In this document: positions 1-10,061 of the stretch, piece by piece
Numbering within the stretch: the first letter of the stretch is position 1
Layout of the letters: each line of letters begins with the position of its first letter
DNA from: Fusarium oxysporum f. sp. lycopersici 4287
Lineage: Eukaryota > Ascomycota > Sordariomycetes > Hypocreales > Nectriaceae
Direction of reading: 5' to 3'
Assembly: GCF_000149955.1 (NCBI RefSeq)
Contig: NC_030993.1
Coordinates: 720,068-784,067, forward strand
Length of the DNA: 64,000 nucleotides
Translations under genes and position numbers: made by a program
Notes under the pieces: generated by a model
Told to the model about the DNA's origin: nothing
Database searches by the model: none
Seen by the model: only the letters and a program-made list of their open reading frames with translations

Positions 1-729
1 CCTTGTGTTGAATATATTCACCTGGAGAGGTGGTGTTATGGCAATCCTGGTCAAGACAGAAAATGGGATTTCAGTATGTATTTCTCTTTTCCCCACTTCT
101 AACCTCTATGATGTTGACATATAGTAGCTTTCCAGCGGTCTGGGTTTCTAGTGCCACATTCAACAAAACGGTTGACCTATTTTGAAGAATTCCATACCGC
201 ATATCACCAGTGGGCTGGGGCAATGGTACTGCCACGATCGAACAAAACCCTTCTGGACTCAATATTCCACGCCGCGGATCGCCTTGAGCATATTGCAGTT
301 TCATATGCTTTCGATGCACGAACGTTCTTTGATCGCCTCACAGACACGGAGTTCAAAGCATTGAAGACTCTCGCACTTACATCTTCTTTCGATAACACCA
401 CTGAGTATCTCTTTATTAATGCTGCAGAAGCAGTAAAGAAAATGCATGCTCTCAAGATTCTGGAGATCTGGAATTTCGAAGGTGGTCAAGCTGACGTTTT
501 CCGCTACGTGAGGCTGGACCGATACCAGGGTCAAATCACTTGGCAGAGCACCAAGGACCGCGAGATCTCTTCGACTGTGGAAAGGAGTTGGAGAAATCTG
601 TTGAGGAGAGGCCAGTTTGGGTTCGATGTCAAATGTAGCAATTTTCCGATGGAGATGGAAAGTCTTCATGATCTTCTCCCACATCTAAAGTTGGGGGAGC
701 AAATTCTTCGTAATGTCACACAACGGTAG
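1..729 (+). CDS. DUF6546-like protein, 3' part only
   Basis: This is the C-terminal part of a gene that starts before the window. I read two exons, <1..73 and 125..729. The intron (74..124, 51 nt) has donor GTATGT, a CTAAC branch site near 99-103 and acceptor ATAG. Splicing keeps one open frame, from a Trp/Tyr-rich stretch (LERWCYGNPGQD) to the stop at 727-729. The resemblance is to the C-terminal domain (DUF6546) of large Fusarium proteins that often begin with an F-box-like region. That is recall of family style, not a search. The function of the family is unknown to me. The 5' end and any F-box lie outside the window. Confidence 0.6.
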
Positions 730-988
730 ACATGGGTCTGAAAGCCTATAATCACCACAGAGAACTCGGTTAGAAACTCCTACCTGTACTGGCTTCTTCA
801 AGTTACTGTTTTCTGCGGTATCACTGCGCAATAAAATTGTCACTGAGTTCTTTTTGTTCCAAACGATGTTTGCATATTATGTATTAATGACTATACTGAC
901 ATTGAACATCCAAGACAGTGCGACTAATAACATGAATCTCCACATCTAAACCCATGCTCTATGTACTAGCGCCAAAGATCTCCATCGC

Positions 989-1423
989 TTAGTTGGGAAG
1001 GTTGGCAGGGGTATATGACTGATCAGGCTTAACAACCTTTCCGCTCGAAACCTGCTTGTCGGTATAAGCAGGCCAGACGATCTGTCGCTTGGAAGAAACA
1101 ACAGAGAAAGTAGTGAATCCGTTTCCAGGGCCGAATTGGCCGCTCCAGCCAGAGGTGATAGTGAAGTCACCGCACTTGACCGGTCCTCCGTTGCGCTGAG
1201 ACGCCTTGCTGCCCTTGACAACGTACTTGCAGCCGGTGGCGGCACCCTTGTGGGTGTCGATCTTGAAGTTCCAGGTGCAGGAGCTGTCGTCCTTGGCGCA
1301 GCTTCGCTGCATGTTTTCGATGGTCCATTGAGGGCTGGCGGCCATCATGTTGACGGCGGGAGCTGGGGCAGCGGAGACGCTGGTGGCCAGGATGGCGGCG
1401 AGACAGGCGAGAGAGAACTGCAT
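989..1423 (-). CDS. small secreted protein, hypersensitive-response-inducing (effector-like) type
   Basis: A single-exon reading frame of 144 residues. Residues 1-18 form a clear signal peptide (Lys-free hydrophobic core ending in SVSA, followed by APAPA). The mature part has four cysteines (42, 49, 65, 84), enough for two disulfides, and a conserved-looking Gly/Trp block (SGWSGQFGPGNGF). The layout resembles small fungal proteins annotated as hypersensitive-response-inducing elicitors. I recall such sequences in Fusarium and Colletotrichum, but the family name is an inference. It would act outside the cell. A TATATAA box lies about 180 nt upstream on the same strand, and a predicted 5'UTR intron lies between. 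A generic secreted protein of unknown role is the alternative. Confidence 0.7.
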   Translation of the reverse strand: MQFSLACLAAILATSVSAAPAPAVNMMAASPQWTIENMQRSCAKDDSSCTWNFKIDTHKGAATGCKYVVKGSKASQRNGGPVKCGDFTITSGWSGQFGPGNGFTTFSVVSSKRQIVWPAYTDKQVSSGKVVKPDQSYTPANLPN

Positions 1424-1449
1424 GATGATGGTTGAGGTTGTTTGGTGTT

Positions 1450-1497
1450 CTGGAAGATGTTAGTGTCTGGGAGCTAGACTTGATTGAGGTCGCTTAC
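1450..1497 (-). other. predicted 5'UTR intron of the small secreted protein gene
   Basis: On the minus strand this 48-nt stretch begins with donor GTAAGC, has a CACTAAC branch site 10-16 nt from its end, and finishes with TTCCAG. It lies 26 nt upstream of the start codon. The signals are as good as those of the coding introns in this window, but no transcript is available. Confidence 0.5.
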
Positions 1498-1601
1498 TAT
1501 TAAGGTAGTTGAGTGTTGGTAGCGATTGTGATTGAAGCGAGTGAAGAGTGATTGAGTTGAAGCTGATGAGAAAACAATTTACCAGCAGTGCATCGTCTTC
1601 C

Positions 1602-1609
1602 TTATATAG
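1602..1609 (-). promoter_or_regulatory. TATA box of the small secreted protein gene
   Basis: CTATATAAG on the minus strand, about 180 nt before the start codon, followed by a pyrimidine-rich leader rich in CAAT/CAAC triplets typical of Fusarium 5'UTRs. Confidence 0.45.
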
Positions 1610-1619
1610 TTTTTTCTCT

Positions 1620-2655
1620 CACGGAATGTAACATTTCAATCATGAGACAATTATATGGCCTTTCGCAGTATACGAGTTTGAGGCTCTGAAGTCCATGGCA
1701 TGACAGATCGGCCATGAGAATCTCGAAGGGTCCATTCAAGCCATGGTGCCGCTCCGCCCGAGCTACGACCCTGAATTACCACGCTAAATCCCCAAGTTAA
1801 GCCTTCACGTGGCCAAAGACCAGAGTCTTGTATGGAGCTATAGCATGATCCACCCAGAAGTGGTTAGGTTCAGCTCGTATTTCCCGTGAGACAACCAGTT
1901 AGAACCGTAGCTATTTTTGGCCAAGAGCCTAGTCCCCTTGCAGGCAAACCACGGGGACTTTAAGTGATTGTTCGTATTGTTCACCGATCATTCCACGCCG
2001 TAGATTATCGAAAAGGCTTGTCCCGATGCGTGGGAAACTTGCTCAGAATAGGGCTATTTCTGAATACTACGTTCCAATTAATGACGCCGTGGCTGGGGAA
2101 TAGATCGTTTATTTCGGAACATCGGCATCCACCGTGTCAGGGGTCAAGGGTCTCGGGTTTACCCGCTCCCCCAGATTTAGCCTTTTTTTGCTACCCTGTA
2201 ACGTTACAACTGCTTTGGCTCTATGTCACGTTGGCTTATGGATGAGGAAAATGCCGTACTGCGTTCGACTTTGCAGCAAGTTACAATTGCCGGTGATGGT
2301 AGCTTGTAAATACGGCTTGTCCGGAAGACGAACAGCTTACGGGCAACAGGAAGTGGACTCAGGTAGGGGAGCAATCGTCCTTTTTGGAGTGCATGATGCA
2401 GGGAACATAATAGGGATAAATTTTCTCAAATCATAAACAAGTTTAATCAGTTAATAGGGCGAAGTAAATGTCCACGCACTTATTCGGTGATTGAGCCTCA
2501 CCATTTAGGGTTAAGCATATCTCGCAAGACATTTCTGAGACATCGTTGGCGGAGCCGTTGCTCCGTTTGTGTCTAGGGTGGCTGCTGTGAGCATTCCAAG
2601 TCTCAAAGACTGGTTCAGCTCAAACCCGAGCAAGCCGCCTTCACCGCCAAAAACT
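1620..2655. other. gene-free stretch
   Basis: About 1 kb between the secreted protein promoter and the 3' end of the dehydrogenase gene. Short open frames here have no recognisable protein character or splice support. I see no repeat or RNA gene. Confidence 0.5.
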
Positions 2656-4023
2656 TCAACCCAATAAATTGCCCATAGATATTTCCAGTCTAAACTTGCT
2701 TGTTGGCCGCAACGGCAGTCCGGATTTCTCATAAGCCATGTCGATCATTCTCGCCTGTGCAATGCTGTCCTCCTGGTCAACCCAGAGTCCAGATCTCTGT
2801 TTTCCGCGAACGCGATTCACGAACTGCTCCAGTTGATGGCGAAATGATGACCAAAATGGCTCACTCGGCTGGTCGACATTGGCGTCTTTGAACGTATAGA
2901 CCTTCTTGGACTGCTTGACTGTCCATTTCTTCAAGTCTTTCTCATTCGTCTCGTCCCGAATGGTGTACTCGTCCACGATATCAATGCGGTGCCAAAAGGA
3001 TGATATAAGGAAGTTGCTGATGCTTAGCTTCCTGCGCGTCCACTTAGTCTGTCCTTTCGGAAGTGTCATATCCTCCAACTTGATTTCTTTATGACACACC
3101 GATATGTTGAATGTTGGCAAAGTGGTAACTGATGCTCGCGCATTGATTACAGCATTTCCAATCCGTCCACCATGAAAGCGAAAACGGACCTCAGTAGATT
3201 CGTCGGAGAGATCGACGGGAGGAGGATTACTCCTAATTCTGCACGTAACACATTCCTTAGGCTCGTCACCCATGATCTGACGCAGTGCATACATAGGATA
3301 TGTGCCTAGATGAAGCATAGTCCCACCACCTAAATTATACTCGAGCTGTGCGTTTCCCTTGGGTATGATATACGATGGTAACTCTGCGACAGAGTCGACA
3401 GTTTGTATGTTCTCATGGTCAACCAAGCTGAGGAAGTATTGCCAACTCGGCTGGAAGCGAAAGTGCATTGCTTCGAGAAGAACAGGTGCATTGGGCTGTC
3501 GTAGCAGTGGCGACCGGAATAGCATCTCTGCCTCGGCTGCATTGACTGTGGCTGGCTTTTCAAGTAGTACATGCTTTCCTTTGGCGATTGCTTTGATTGC
3601 CCATTCGTAGTGTAAGCTAGCGACAAGGGGGATATATACAGCATCGATGGAGGGGTCATCGAGGATTGCTACGTAGACAAAGTTAGCTGGATAAAGAACA
3701 ATAGTTTAATGTGAGTGTGTACCTTGGTAGCTGTCGAACGCGTGAGGAATATTATGCTTTTTGGCATATGCCTCGGCCTTATCTTTCTGACGAGCCGCTA
3801 CAGCATGGATCTCAACATCCGGGTGAGATTTCGCTGGAGCGATCAAAGCGTTTGCACTTGTAAACCGTCAGTATTAATGACTAGAATCTCGAAATAACAT
3901 GGCTAGTTACGCAATATTTGCTGCACCAAGAATTCCGAACTTGATAGGGTTGGTGTTCTTTGGTGGTTCTGGGGGAGAGTAGGCCTGCCAATTACGGCGG
4001 AGGAAGCCAAGGACTGAGGACAT
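2656..4023 (-). CDS. Gfo/Idh/MocA oxidoreductase, D-xylose/dihydrodiol dehydrogenase-like
   Basis: Three exons on the minus strand, 4023..3911, 3856..3723 and 3668..2656, give 419 residues. Both introns (54 nt each) have canonical borders (GTAACT...TACAAG, GTACAC...CGTAG). Near residues 29-38 the N terminus carries a Rossmann nucleotide-binding start (FGILGAANIA). The family EKP motif puts its catalytic-site Lys at residue 120, followed by a C-terminal substrate domain with GGGTMLHLGTYP. This is the NAD(P)-dependent Gfo/Idh/MocA family. Fungal members of this shape are usually called D-xylose 1-dehydrogenase (NADP+) or dimeric dihydrodiol dehydrogenase; the substrate is not determined here. 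It is divergent from the DUF3425 gene, 238 bp away, so the two may share a promoter. Confidence 0.85.
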
Positions 4024-4261
4024 GATGATAATGAGTCAACCTATGCAGCATGAGCCTGATGATTATGGAAATGATTATGGCATTAAATGGGCTCTTTATA
4101 ACAATTCATACTTCCATTGTCGACAAACATGTCTCTTGCTTTGCGTAGTTCATCTTACAAGACCTGACCATTTTACCAATCTGAGCCTAGCTCCAAACTC
4201 CTTCTGGTGTCGTGAACCTGACCATTTTGCCTCTTTCGGTATAGCCTGAGATAATCAGCGA

Positions 4262-5416
4262 ATGTTGATGACAAACTCCCCAACGCGCGAGTTTGCTGCT
4301 GTAACCCTTCGATTCCTTTTCGAACCTAACTCAGGCCTCTCTGATGAGACTGACGCGTACGCTAAATTGAATATGCCAGCTCCAGCGGCGAAAATCGATT
4401 CGCCTGGTGGTGCCACACGGTCGAAGTCTGTAATCCGTGATGCATCAGATGAAGAGGCCAAACAAAGAAAGAAAGTCCAGAATCGACTTTATAAAAGAGC
4501 TTCCAGTACGTATTCCACTTGGATTAATTGATATAAGCGTTAATTACTTCACTCTTACTGTTTCATATGCTCTGAACGCCATCAGAGGACTTGAGGCTCA
4601 TGAAGCTGACTAGGTATACCAGGGTTACGTAAAGTGACAGGCGACAAGTCGAAAACCAGAGACGCGCGATGCAATTATCAAGTCAATCGCTGGAGGCTTG
4701 ATGAGTTCGGTGCAACTAGACCTCCGAGACCTCCGAGACCTCCGAAAGGGTCTACTGCAGCCCCAGACACGACAGCGCAAACCAGAACAGAAGAAAGCAG
4801 TAGCGTGACGACGCGGAACCAAGAGCTATGGTTCCCGCTCCCAATCGATCATTTGATTCATCTAGTCAAGTATAATGTATTTCGTGGCCTCTGGAAGAAC
4901 AAATTCATGGTGGATAGCTTGACAGTGCCATATTGTGCGCCAGGTCCCTCGATCGACACAAGTTTCGCTTTTCCAAGATATTCTTCCATACTACCCAAGA
5001 CACCAGAATACCGTGGCTCGTTGGCCCCAACGCAAGTCCAGATGAGCCTCAACCACTTTTCTTGGATCGATTGTCTTCCTTGTCCGATAATGCGGGAGAA
5101 TCTCATCAGCCATGAGTTCAATTTTAGCCATGTTGACTTTCTGAGAGATTTAGTTGGGACTTTGATTAACTTGGACCTGTTCAAGGCACCGATTCTGCCA
5201 ATGTCTACTAATAGGGAAAATCTTGCGCGTGACCAGGACACTGTTGCTGCAGGGTCAGGACTTATTCTATGGGGAGAACCTCATCTGATAGACAGCTGGG
5301 AGATAACACCAGACTTCTTGCTAAAGTGGGGGTGGACGATTATGAATTGCCAGGGATTGGTTAACTCGACGAATTATTGGAGGATGTCGAGAGGGGAAAC
5401 ACCACTACTACCATAA
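4262..5416 (+). CDS. DUF3425 bZIP-type transcription factor
   Basis: I join 4262..4505 and 4641..5416 across a 135-nt intron (GTACGT...GACAG), giving 339 residues. Exon 1 ends in a basic region (KQRKKVQNRLYKRAS) like that of fungal bZIP proteins. Exon 2 opens with YQVNRWRLDE and then has the DUF3425 domain, from PLPIDHLIHL to the C terminus (WGWTIMNCQGLVNSTNYWR). No clear leucine heptad follows the basic region, as is common in this family. A Pro/Arg tract near the junction comes from a 9-bp tandem repeat (4718-4744). It probably acts in the nucleus on the neighbouring catabolic genes, which is inference. Its stop codon is only 18 bp from the end of the convergent MFS gene. Confidence 0.8.
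4718..4744 (+). repeat. 9-bp tandem repeat, three units, inside the DUF3425 gene
   Basis: Three perfect copies of AGACCTCCG encode an Arg-Pro-Pro tract between the basic region and the DUF3425 domain. Copy number is a likely length polymorphism between strains. Confidence 0.8.
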
Positions 5417-5434
5417 GCTATCGATTTCCTCAAA

Positions 5435-7116
5435 TCAAGATGTTGGCTTTAGCTCATCCTTCAATGTTCCGACAGGATCTTGTGTCTGATGGTCACCCCA
5501 ACTGGCATCCCATCCATGCTCAAGCAGATAGTCTTTCCAGATCTGATCCTCCTTTTCGAGATGCTTCTCGCCATCTTGGACAACGAACCATGCATTGAGT
5601 GCGCCCAGAACTGCGAAGGCCGAGCCGATCAAGAACACAACCTGATTGCCCTTGACGGTATCGGTGTATGAGCTGAGGATGGCGGTGAAAACCTGATCGA
5701 GTTAGCATTGGTAAGAAGTACAGAGATAAGGACACGACTTACCTGAGTACCGATGGCAGCACCTGCTTTTGACCATGCGGAAATAAAACCGAGGGCATGA
5801 CCTCGAACCGAAGTTGGGAATGGCTCAGTCGCCACGATAACAACAGTACTGCAAGGGATATTAGCAGAGCATTCCTGATATGGATTACGGATTTTGCACA
5901 AACCTTCCGGGGCCGACCTCACCTAGAGTGAGGAATATACCATATAGAACAACGAATAATGGGAAGACCTTTTGAATCTGCTCATTTGCACCACCAAGCA
6001 CGAATCCGAGAACAGCTTGAAGCGTGTATCCCAAAGCCATAGTCTTTCTCCTCCCAATCTTATCCGACAGGTATCCGCCAATAAATGGACCAGGCAGGTA
6101 GAAACTATTAATCAACGCTCCCCAGCCAAGATTCTGGACAAGTGAGTTCGAAGCATTGACTCTTGAAATAATGACGGAGCTGAAGATGCCAAAGGGAATC
6201 GAGATCCAGTTATACAAGAACCAACTCAGAGCAGCACCAATAATGCGTCTCCAATACTTCTTGAAGATCAGGACATACGGTGTCCTTTGTTTTCGAAGAG
6301 CTGAGTTTCGATATGCCGTAGAGACTCTCATCCTCAATCGGAACCAAAAGATAGACAGTGGCGGGACTGCGCCCAGCGCAAGTGCAACTCTCCAAACAGT
6401 CTCATATCGATCCGTTCTCTGATGCACACAAAGCAGTAAGAGCAGTGGAACGAGCGCACCGAAAGTATATCCCAAACCAGCTGAGAGATCAGCTACCATG
6501 GCAAACATGAAACCTCTCGACTTGCGAAACTGGCCGTCTTCATCAGAGGCCTCCATTGCTCCAGCACCTGAAACGGGATACTCTCCTCCGGCACCTACGC
6601 CAGCTACTCCACGAGCAATCACGAGCATCCACATCAGACCCGTTGGTGTTAAGCCGCTGGCTCCGGCGCTCATTGCGATGCCAAGAAGGAGGATCAGTGT
6701 TGTCATGACGGCGCCGGTTTTACGACCCAGTTGGTCTACTACCACGCCGAAACCTATCATGCCGACGATCATGCCGATGAGGAAGGCGTTGGAGAGACGG
6801 GATCGCATTGTTGATGTTAGGGCTTCCGGGTAGAGGGTTGCGAAGAGGAGTTCGAGGTTACCAATCACTGCAGCATTGCTTGAAACTTGTCAGAGCCTGC
6901 ATGGAGAAGAGCACCACGGGGTGGTTATGCTTACTAGCCATCTGATCCAAGGGCAAGGCCCGAGAAGACCATGGTCAGATAAACAGAGACCTTGCTGTAC
7001 AGGTCTGGCTTCCTGACATCTCCGATCTCGACATCTTGAATATCTTCATCCTTGACCTTCTTCGTGTCATCAAGCTCATGACCCGCCGTTGCGGTAGTAA
7101 TCTCAAGAGCTGACAT
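5435..7116 (-). CDS. MFS transporter, GIT1/phosphate-permease-like
   Basis: Four exons on the minus strand (7116..6935, 6878..5904, 5848..5743, 5692..5435) encode 506 residues. The introns of 56, 55 and 50 nt have canonical GT-AG ends and keep the frame. The protein has about 12 hydrophobic segments. It opens its first membrane span with DGYNAAVIGN, then carries the MFS motif between spans 2 and 3 (DQLGRKTG), a GVGAGGEYPVSG stretch after it, and a second copy of the inter-span motif (DKIGRRK). The acidic N terminus and GGEYP block match permeases for phosphate, glycerophosphodiesters or organic acids (GIT1/PHO84 branch). Substrate is unknown. I chose the ATG at 7116 over one at 7179 because the extension is unlike the family. 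It probably imports the substrate of the neighbouring hydrolase or dehydrogenase. Confidence 0.85.
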
Positions 7117-7827
7117 ATTGTAAACAAAGTGAGAGGGTACTATTCTTTGGCATGGGATGGCGAGGGAGAAAAGGATCACATACGATCAAGAGATCGACAA
7201 AGCTCGGATACCTTGGTCACTTTTAATTTAACACGAAATATTATGCCCAGCGATCTTATCTGAGACCTGGAAATAAAGAACCAAGCTAAATACCGTCTTA
7301 TCCGACGGTAATAGTTCTATAAGCCGGTTTTATGCGTTCAAGCAATGTCTTGCTATATAATATCTCATCGGCGAACTCTGCCCGGGTATTAAAAGTGCAA
7401 CCGAAGGGCCTGTAATTTCAAGATAAAGCGATGCTCAGAAGGGTAATTCTATCCTTGGTTCAGCGATAAGAATCACTATCAATCCGTATGGAGTCGTGAT
7501 CTGCATCAATGGGGGCGGGGTTCGTTTGAAGAGCGGGGAATAACATGATAATCGGTCGCGATGTAACCCGGGACTCGGCCGCTCGGCGTAGCAAATGTCT
7601 TTTTGTCGTTTGAGATATTTAGGTGGTTGGCCGACGATGATTAGATTGCTTTCCTAGAGGAGTAAGCTGTTTTGTCAATTGAGGTGGACTTTTCTTAGCT
7701 AGCCCATTCTTGACATCGTCTCTCTGTTCATTTTCAGGAAAAATGAGCAAGGCAGAACAAAACGAGACGATTGCTTCATATAATTGAAGTTGGACTAACG
7801 TTCAAGCTTGTTCTACAGCCATCGACA
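7117..7827. other. divergent promoter region between MFS and hydrolase genes
   Basis: About 710 bp separate the start codons of the MFS permease (minus) and the CocE/NonD hydrolase (plus). Several CGG and CCG triplets are present (for example CCCGGGACTCGGCCGCTCGG near 7567), the kind of site bound by Zn2Cys6 or bZIP factors. No gene is evident. Confidence 0.4.
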
Positions 7828-9828
7828 ATGCAGCTACCGGCAGTTGACATCATCTATCATGAGCCCATCACCTTGAGTGATGGGACGGTCTTATCAGCGA
7901 TGATATGGCTACCCAAAAACGCCAAATCACACCCTGTCCCAGCAATTCTCGAATACTTGCCATACCGCAAGCGAGACATGACTGCCGTTCGCGATGCCAT
8001 GAACCATCCATACGTCGCAGCTCATGGCTATGCCTGTGTCCGCGTTGATATGCGAGGAACTGGTGACTCTCAAGGTATCCTACGAGGCGAATACCTGCCG
8101 CAGGAGCAAGACGATGCTCTTGAAATTTTAAAGTGGGTTGCTGCGCAGGACTGGTGCACGGGATCAATAGGCATGATTGGTATCTCATGGGGCGGCTTCA
8201 ATGGGCTACAGGTTGCGGCTCGTCGACCACCTGAGCTCAAGGCTGTTATCTCTATCTGTTCGACTGATATGCGCTATGATGACGACATTCATTATATGGG
8301 CGGTTGCATCTTGACAGAAAATCTGACCTGGGCTGCTTCCATGTTCTCTATCAACTCATCCCCTCCAGACCCAGCATTGGTTGGTGATCAGTGGCGAGAC
8401 CTCTGGCTAAAGCGACTTGAATCAGGTGGCCTTTTCGCAGAAGAATGGCATCAGCATCAGCGACGCGACGATTTCTGGAAACATGCGTCTGTTGGCGAAA
8501 ACTACAGCTCTATACAATGTCCAGTTTATCTCGTCGGCGGATGGATGGATCCTTATACCAACACGATCTTCAGGATGTTGGAGAATCTGAAGGTGCCTAG
8601 AAAGGGCCTTGTTGGTCCTTGGGGTCACAAATATCCTAACTTTGGGTACCCAGGACCGCAGATTGGCTTTCTGCAAGAGTCCATTAGATGGTGGGATAAG
8701 TGGTTGAAAGGAAGCGAGACGGGGATTATGCATGAACCTATGCTGCGATGCTATCTTCAAGATCCGACGCCTCCAGCGCCATACATGGAGGATCGCCCAG
8801 GTCACTGGGTGGCGGAAGATAGCTGGTCTGATTCGAAGCCCTCTTTTCTGAGGTTTGGTCTTTCGTCTGGTCAATTAACAACCAGGAGCTCAAACAGCGA
8901 TGAGAAACTTGAGATCTGCTCTCCTCAAACAGTCGGCTTTGCAGGTGGTAGATGGCTGATCTTTGGCGTCGAAGGGGAAGGGCCAGGTGATCAACGTCTT
9001 GAAGCTGGAGGAAGTCTCTTGTTTGACTCAAAACCTCTAACCGAGCCCTTAGACTTTCTTGGGACTCCGCTGTTGAAACTGCGCATTGCGAGCAATAAAG
9101 CAAATGCTCTGATAGCAGCAACCTTGTCGGAAGTACTGCCCAACGGCGCTGCCACGAAGGTCTCTCACGGCGTTCTGAACTTGACACATCGCCATGGTCA
9201 TGAAGACGTGCGACCTCTAGAGCCTCGGAAGTTCTATGACATTACGCTCAAGCTGAACCACTTTGGGCAGCGCATTGGTACTGGAAGTCGGCTTCGCCTT
9301 GCGTTGTCCTCGACGTACTTCCCCCTGGTCTGGCCATCTCCTGAAATCACGACCCTCACCATCGACTGCGCCCACAGCACTCTAGATCTCCCAGAGAGGG
9401 GTGATAACCCTCAAGACTCGTATCTCAAACCATTCAAACCAGCCATCAACGGATCCCTCTCACAAACTGAACTCCGACCAGCTAAGCATAGAAATTACGT
9501 CACAAATGACTGGGACTCCGGCGAGACTGCACTTTGTGTTGACTGGGATGACGGTATGTGGGAAGTCAACGAAACAGGCTGGAGGTATGGATGGTGGACA
9601 GGTTTGAAGTCGAGTGTGAAGCCGGATGATCCTCTGTCAGCAGAGGTCGAGCAGCGGTTTGTGAGGGACTTTGAGAGAGATGATATTGTTATCAAGACGA
9701 AGGGTTGGACGAAGATGAAGATGACGAAAACTGATATGATTATTACAGCTCGTCTTGATGCTTATGAGAACGGGAAGACTGTCTTTGGAAGAGACTTTTC
9801 GTTCACCATTCCTAGGGATAACGTCTAA
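7828..9828 (+). CDS. CocE/NonD family hydrolase (X-Pro dipeptidyl-peptidase S15-like)
   Basis: An intronless frame of 666 residues from the first in-frame ATG at 7828. The N-terminal alpha/beta-hydrolase domain contains DMRGTGDSQG, the nucleophile elbow GISWGG (Ser120), a GGWMD acid (Asp241) and GPWGH with the likely catalytic His267. The C-terminal half (from about residue 360) is the beta-sandwich typical of X-Pro dipeptidyl-peptidase S15/CocE proteins (FLGTPLLKL, RLRLALSS). Family members hydrolyse acyl esters, beta-lactams or peptides, and the substrate cannot be told from sequence. No signal peptide is visible, so it is probably cytosolic. Next to an importer, a dehydrogenase and a regulator, it looks like the entry enzyme of a catabolic set. 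Confidence 0.9.
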   Translation: MQLPAVDIIYHEPITLSDGTVLSAMIWLPKNAKSHPVPAILEYLPYRKRDMTAVRDAMNHPYVAAHGYACVRVDMRGTGDSQGILRGEYLPQEQDDALEILKWVAAQDWCTGSIGMIGISWGGFNGLQVAARRPPELKAVISICSTDMRYDDDIHYMGGCILTENLTWAASMFSINSSPPDPALVGDQWRDLWLKRLESGGLFAEEWHQHQRRDDFWKHASVGENYSSIQCPVYLVGGWMDPYTNTIFRMLENLKVPRKGLVGPWGHKYPNFGYPGPQIGFLQESIRWWDKWLKGSETGIMHEPMLRCYLQDPTPPAPYMEDRPGHWVAEDSWSDSKPSFLRFGLSSGQLTTRSSNSDEKLEICSPQTVGFAGGRWLIFGVEGEGPGDQRLEAGGSLLFDSKPLTEPLDFLGTPLLKLRIASNKANALIAATLSEVLPNGAATKVSHGVLNLTHRHGHEDVRPLEPRKFYDITLKLNHFGQRIGTGSRLRLALSSTYFPLVWPSPEITTLTIDCAHSTLDLPERGDNPQDSYLKPFKPAINGSLSQTELRPAKHRNYVTNDWDSGETALCVDWDDGMWEVNETGWRYGWWTGLKSSVKPDDPLSAEVEQRFVRDFERDDIVIKTKGWTKMKMTKTDMIITARLDAYENGKTVFGRDFSFTIPRDNV

Positions 9829-10061
9829 GATTTAGACCCCTTAAAAGATTTAGCATTTCAATTTTTTAAGATACAAGTCCTTGCCACCGTCTATTTGTGA
9901 CTGCAGCGTTCTTGAACTTGCCATCCTGACTATTGTTGGTGTCACCAGATACATCACGTGTCATTAGGCAGCACCTTGGCACCTATTCTAATGCATATTG
10001 ACTTCTTTACCGCTCTCCCCAACGACCTTTACACTGACAATTCCAGGCCGACTCCCTGCTG

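Noticed and set aside
1136..1435. plus-strand frame opposite the small secreted protein
   Set aside because: Shadow of the real gene; Gly/Ala-rich antisense of GC-rich codons.
4587..4614. extra short exon inside the DUF3425 gene intron
   Set aside because: The downstream intron would be only about 26 nt, and reading through gives a stop.
7114..7179. upstream ATG for the MFS transporter
   Set aside because: The extra 21 residues are unlike the acidic N terminus typical of the family; ATG 7116 preferred.
7771..7827. upstream extension of the CocE/NonD hydrolase
   Set aside because: It would need a TTG start; the first ATG is at 7828 and fits the family N terminus.
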